Positions 60,408-64,000 of a stretch of 64,000 bases of DNA are shown one piece after another (within the stretch, counting starts at the first letter, position 1; each line of letters starts with the position of its first letter). The notes beneath the pieces were generated by a model. The model was not told the origin of the DNA, made no database searches, and saw only the letters and a list, made by a program, of their open reading frames with translations. A program made the translations under genes and the position numbers. The DNA comes from Proteles cristata cristata (taxonomy: Eukaryota > Chordata > Mammalia > Carnivora > Hyaenidae), in assembly GCA_017311185.1 (NCBI GenBank), contig JAESUZ010003395.1, forward strand, positions 1 to 64,000. Reading direction: 5' to 3'.

Positions 60408-60650
60408 TTACTTCTTTTCCTTGCCGTATTGCATTAGAATTTTCAGTACAGTGTTGAAAATTAGTGGTGGGAGGGAAAATCCTTGCCTTGCACCTGATCT
60501 TAGTGGAAGCACTTCAAGTTTCTCATCATTAAAATATGTTAGCTTTAGACAATCTTTATCAAGTTGAGACAGTTCTTCCTCTGTTCCTAGTTTACTGAAA
60601 GATTTTAACATAAATTGGTGTTGGATTTTGTCTTTAATCCATTTTTGCTA
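60408..60650 (-). pseudogene. L1 ORF2 reverse-transcriptase fragment
   Basis: L1 ORF2 encodes the endonuclease/reverse transcriptase. A 67-codon minus-strand frame carries RSGARQG (residues 38-44) followed by PPLIFNTVLKIL. This matches the conserved RT block usually written [20 protein letters not shown]. The catalytic Asp-Asp motif lies outside this frame, and flanking stops show the gene is dead. Confidence 0.85.
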
Positions 60651-60834
60651 TCAGGATTATGCAAGTCTTGATAAGTTAGAAAGTATTCCCTCTCCTTATA
60701 TCTTCTGAATAGACTGTAGGCAATTGATATAATTTTTTCCATAAATGTTTGGTAGGATTCACCAGCAAATGCACCTGTGTTTTCTGTACTTTCTGTTGTG
60801 GAAGATGTGTTCAGCTTTTTACTTCTTGTTAAAA

Positions 60835-61640
60835 TGGAATGGCAACTTCAAGCTCCTTATATGTTAATTTGAAACTGGAAGTCATAAATTTGGTTTTAAT
60901 GTTGATAGTTTTTTGGGGGTCTAATTGATATTTGAATGACTATGAAACTAATTTCTACGAGATATTCCAGCTTAATATTATCTTGGGTTTTGTGCTATTT
61001 CTGGAAATAAATCCTTTCTCTCTAAATTCCTAACAAGTGGTGCCTAGGTGATATTTGCACAACTATTTATCTGTACATCTTCTTAAATGTAAATATTTAT
61101 TTGGCTGTATACGTAGAATCCAACATTTGTTTTTACTGAAGGAACTAAAGTAGCTCACTAAAGAATCAGTCTTAGACAGAAAAATAACAGTTACAGAATT
61201 TTTGTGTATTTATAAAGTATTGAGATGCAGGCATCATTAGAAGACTTCACTTGGCTCGGATATATAGGGAGGGAAGATCTATAATTGACTATATCCAAAG
61301 AAAATATCATGCATGAAAATGATGCCTAGTGAATAATTACTGTGGAATGTACATATGGGTATTTTTTTCTATTGAAAAGGATGAAGGAATATAATTTCCT
61401 ACATCATGTTCATGTTTCTTTTATCCCATTCAGTTCTTCCTTTCTGTAAATCATCTATCCAGCTAGGAAACAAAAGTTCACATAGGCCTTCTAATGCACA
61501 ATCCCTATTTTAACTTACAGTCTGTGTAATTATAGGTGACTTAGTGAAAAAAAAGTTACTAAATGGAAGTTGAGTTTTTTCCAAAATCCTGTGAATCATT
61601 GTCTATACCCTCTAAGAAGAGTGGTCCCAAAAGAGCTTTA
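60835..61640. other. unassigned stretch, no gene seen
   Basis: It may include more decayed L1 near its left edge. Nothing else is recognised. Confidence 0.4.
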
Positions 61641-61649
61641 TATACAATA

Positions 61650-62037
61650 TTTTTTAAAAATTTTGTTTAAATCCAAGTTAGTTAACGTACAGTGTAGTCT
61701 TGGCTTCAGGAGTACAATCCAGTGATATATCACTTACATATAACATCCACTGATCATCTCTACAAGTGCCCTTTTTAATGCCTATCACCCATTTAGCCCA
61801 TCCCCCCACCTAGCCCCTTCCAGCAACCCTCAGTTTGTTCTGTCTTTAAGAGTCTCTTATGGTTTATCTTCCTCTCTGTTTTTACCTTATTTTTGCTTCC
61901 CTTCCCCTATATTCTTCTGTTTTGTTTCTTAAATTCCACATATGGGTGAAATCATATGATACTTGTAATATACTTGTTCCATCCATGCTGTTGCAAATGG
62001 CAAGATTTTATTCTATTTGATTACTGAGTAATATTCT

Positions 62038-62085
<48 letters not shown>

Positions 62086-62225
62086 TGTGTGTGTATAGAT
62101 ATATCTATCTATCTATATATATATATCACATCTTCTTTATCTGTCTGTAGATAAACATTTGAGCTCTTTCCATAATTTGGCTGTTATCAGTAGTGCTGCT
62201 ATAAACATTGGGGTGCATGTGCCCA
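61650..62225 (-). mobile_element. carnivore L1 3' end, 5' truncated
   Basis: 'aatccaagttagttaacgtacagtgtagtcttggcttcaggagtacaatccagtgat', 'cacccatttagcccatccccccacc', 'cagcaaccctcagtttgttctgtctttaagagtctcttatggttt' and 'attggggtgcatgtgcccat' are reverse carnivore L1 3' sequence. It is better preserved than other L1 pieces here, so probably younger. It contains a (TG)n run. Confidence 0.92.
62041..62127. repeat. (TG)n(TATC/TA)n compound microsatellite
   Basis: About 25 TG units with one TTTG break, followed by TATC and TA units. It lies inside an L1, where the source has an A/T-rich 'gtatatatacc' stretch. Confidence 0.97.
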
Positions 62226-62229
62226 TTGA

Positions 62230-64000
62230 GGTCAGCATATTTTATTCTAATGTTTAAAATCAAGAACAGCAATTGGATTCCTAATGTTTTCTTAAAAAAT
62301 TAGCATAACTTTCTCCAGAAACAATTATGGCTTCTTCCTCATCCTAAAGGGATGTTAGTGAATATAACAAGTATTTCAATTCTCTATTTGAGACACCTTA
62401 TAAATTGCTATTTATTATTTTAAAATTATCATTAGTTGAGATTGTCTCATAGCTGTCTTCAAAGACTTGGCTATTGCAAAGGCAATGATTCATGATCAGT
62501 TATGAGGCTCAAACACAGTTTATTTACTGCCTAAAATATTTATTTGCCAAACAAAGGCTGATGTATTGGGCCAATTGTTGGATAGTAATAATCAAATAAA
62601 AAATAAGTGAAGGGAGTTTTGTTTGTTTGCTTTGCCTTAAATTTTTAAAATACTTTTGCTCTCATAGAGAAGCCCCTCTCTTGTCTTTGCCTTGCTATCA
62701 TCTTCTTCAGGATTACCATAAAACAAACCCTAAAATATTATTAACTACCTGTCTTTTTTTATGGCATGTGTTGGCTACAAAAATAAACCTGAAGTCCATG
62801 TTTAATCACACAGGCTTTAAGGAATTAATTAAAGATTCTGGGAAAGAATTAAAGTATTATATTTCAGTAATGTATGTTACTCTTCCTAGTGTTCATACTT
62901 ATATCAATGTTAGAAGCTGTAAAAAAAAAATATACATATATATGTATATACACACTTATTTTATGAAATCATATTATTAATTTCTGTTGTAAATAATGAA
63001 AATAAACCATCTTAACTGCATGCTTTTTTTTTATAACAACATTCAGCAATCTCATGAATTCACTTGGTGAATGGATTCAGCCCTACAAATCAGTATGATA
63101 TGCTTTGGAGTATCACATATTCATCTAACAGAGTAACTTACTTCTAATTAAATTATCAGCTCCTTATTTATACTTCTTGTTATCCTATAATGTATTTTTA
63201 GATAAGTGTATGGATTGATTAACACAATGTTTTTCTTACTTCAAATACATAGTTGTTTAATTGAGTTTAAGTCATATAATTAGGTATGACTTCACAGCTA
63301 AACAAACTGAATAATGTAGGACAAATTCATTTAAATACCTACCTAATGATGAGAACTGAGCTAAGTTCTATGGGGGAAAATAAGACAAATGAAACCAGTT
63401 CTTGATATTATTGGTTCATTGAAGAGAGTGGAAATAAACCAAATTGTCTAAGAAACTATATGAAAAGTCATAGAATATGGTGCTAAAAGAGCAGAACTAT
63501 TTAGCAGTACTGATTTCCAGTTATTCTTGTAAAAATATCTCTCTGTTGAGAAGGAAGCCAGTTTTTGGCATAAAGATTTTAATTTTCAATTAATGCCTCT
63601 CACCAGGAACTGTCAGAAGCAGCTTGGAAGTAGTTTTATAAACCTGTTGTCTTTTTCCAATCATTAAGAACCAACACAGACACTGACACATAGACACACT
63701 CACACACAAACACACACACACACATACACACACATACACACACACACATGTTTATACAACAGAGCTAAGAAATGAATCACATGATCATGAAGAAGAATGT
63801 GTTCATTATGGTGGTAACCTAATAACTGGGCCAGATCAAGACAGGTCAAAAAAGAATAGAGAGGAAGGAGGCTCCTAAATATTGCTTTGTGTTGTGTGCC
63901 CCTACTAGCCAGGCTTCTAGCATATATCTCTCCAGATCCTTTCTAGCTTTTTTGTTTTCAGAAAGACCAGAAGTAACTTGATCTTCATATCCCTTCACTC
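62230..64000. other. unassigned stretch, no gene seen
   Basis: A 117-codon frame (62627-62980) ends in a TA/CA-rich tract and has no recognised family. No SINE or L1 was seen up to the window end. Confidence 0.4.
63675..63750. repeat. (CA)n microsatellite, interrupted
   Basis: CACACA runs with ACACATAC breaks. Confidence 0.95.

Larger units (their letters stand above)
58355..60830 (-). mobile_element. decayed L1 with ORF2 remnant, SINE inside
   Basis: Reverse-orientation L1 runs from 3' region motifs ('tggaatcacataatatatgattccttttcag', 'attgctgggttgtatggtaggag', 'attcccaccagcaatgtaccagagttcc') through C-terminal ORF2 sequence to the reverse-transcriptase region and beyond ('ccataaatgtttggtaggattcaccagcaaa' near 60740-60770). 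A SINE splits it at 59762-59960, and a TA/CA microsatellite lies at 58988-59044. Stops and shifts disrupt the coding sequence. Confidence 0.9.

Noticed and set aside
62627..62980. 117-codon plus-strand frame
   Set aside because: Its last part is a translation of a TA/CA-rich tract. No domain and no supporting context.

Overview
This window is AT-rich mammalian nuclear DNA from a carnivore, most likely a cat-family (felid) species. The diagnostic is about 19 copies of a tRNA-derived CAN-type SINE. They share a body starting GGGCACCTGGGTGGCTCAGT, a CT-rich middle and an A-rich tail with AATAAATAAA. The wording (for example TCTCTCTGCCCCTCCCCTGCTCA and 'cgagccccacgtcgggctctgtgctgac') matches the feliform subfamily rather than the canine one. 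Several L1 fragments also match carnivore L1 5'UTR, ORF1 and 3' sequence. The species call is inference from repeat families.

I found no convincing protein-coding gene, rRNA, tRNA or CRISPR array. Nearly every open frame is short and coincides with a repeat or with unremarkable AT-rich sequence. The window reads as intergenic or deep intronic DNA. Two weak exon-like signals are reported (a 32-bp candidate microexon at 38683-38714, and an exon-like segment at 30424-30502 inside a 174-codon open frame). Neither is recognised.

Layout. 0.5-12 kb: SINEs, an old hAT-type DNA transposon split by a SINE, an ancient L2 and microsatellites. 13.5-15.9 kb: a carnivore L1 piece that keeps the 5'UTR and ORF1 remnants but has lost its 3' half. 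17.8-26.3 kb: paired SINEs, an L2, and a class I (gamma-type) solo LTR with a TTTG target duplication. 27-28.8 kb: old LTR-type repeats. 31.7-36 kb: L1 fragments, including an L1 whose two halves face opposite ways as expected from twin priming. 36-40.4 kb: more SINEs, simple repeats and an old MaLR-like LTR. 40.5-41.2 kb: a second solo LTR of the same family as the first. 42.2-43.3 kb: a class II ERV-type element carrying a broken env transmembrane remnant, inserted into an L1 tail. 44-53.3 kb: L1, L2 and MIR fossils, an AT-rich perfect inverted repeat and an LTR 3' half. 53.3-58.2 kb: mostly unassigned sequence with one SINE. 58.3-61 kb: a decayed L1 with recognisable reverse-transcriptase coding, interrupted by a SINE. 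61.6-62.2 kb: a 5'-truncated L1 containing a (TG)n tract. The rest is unassigned.

The elements do not form a pathway. The main relationship is nesting, which gives relative ages: SINEs inside L1 and hAT copies, and an ERV inside an L1.
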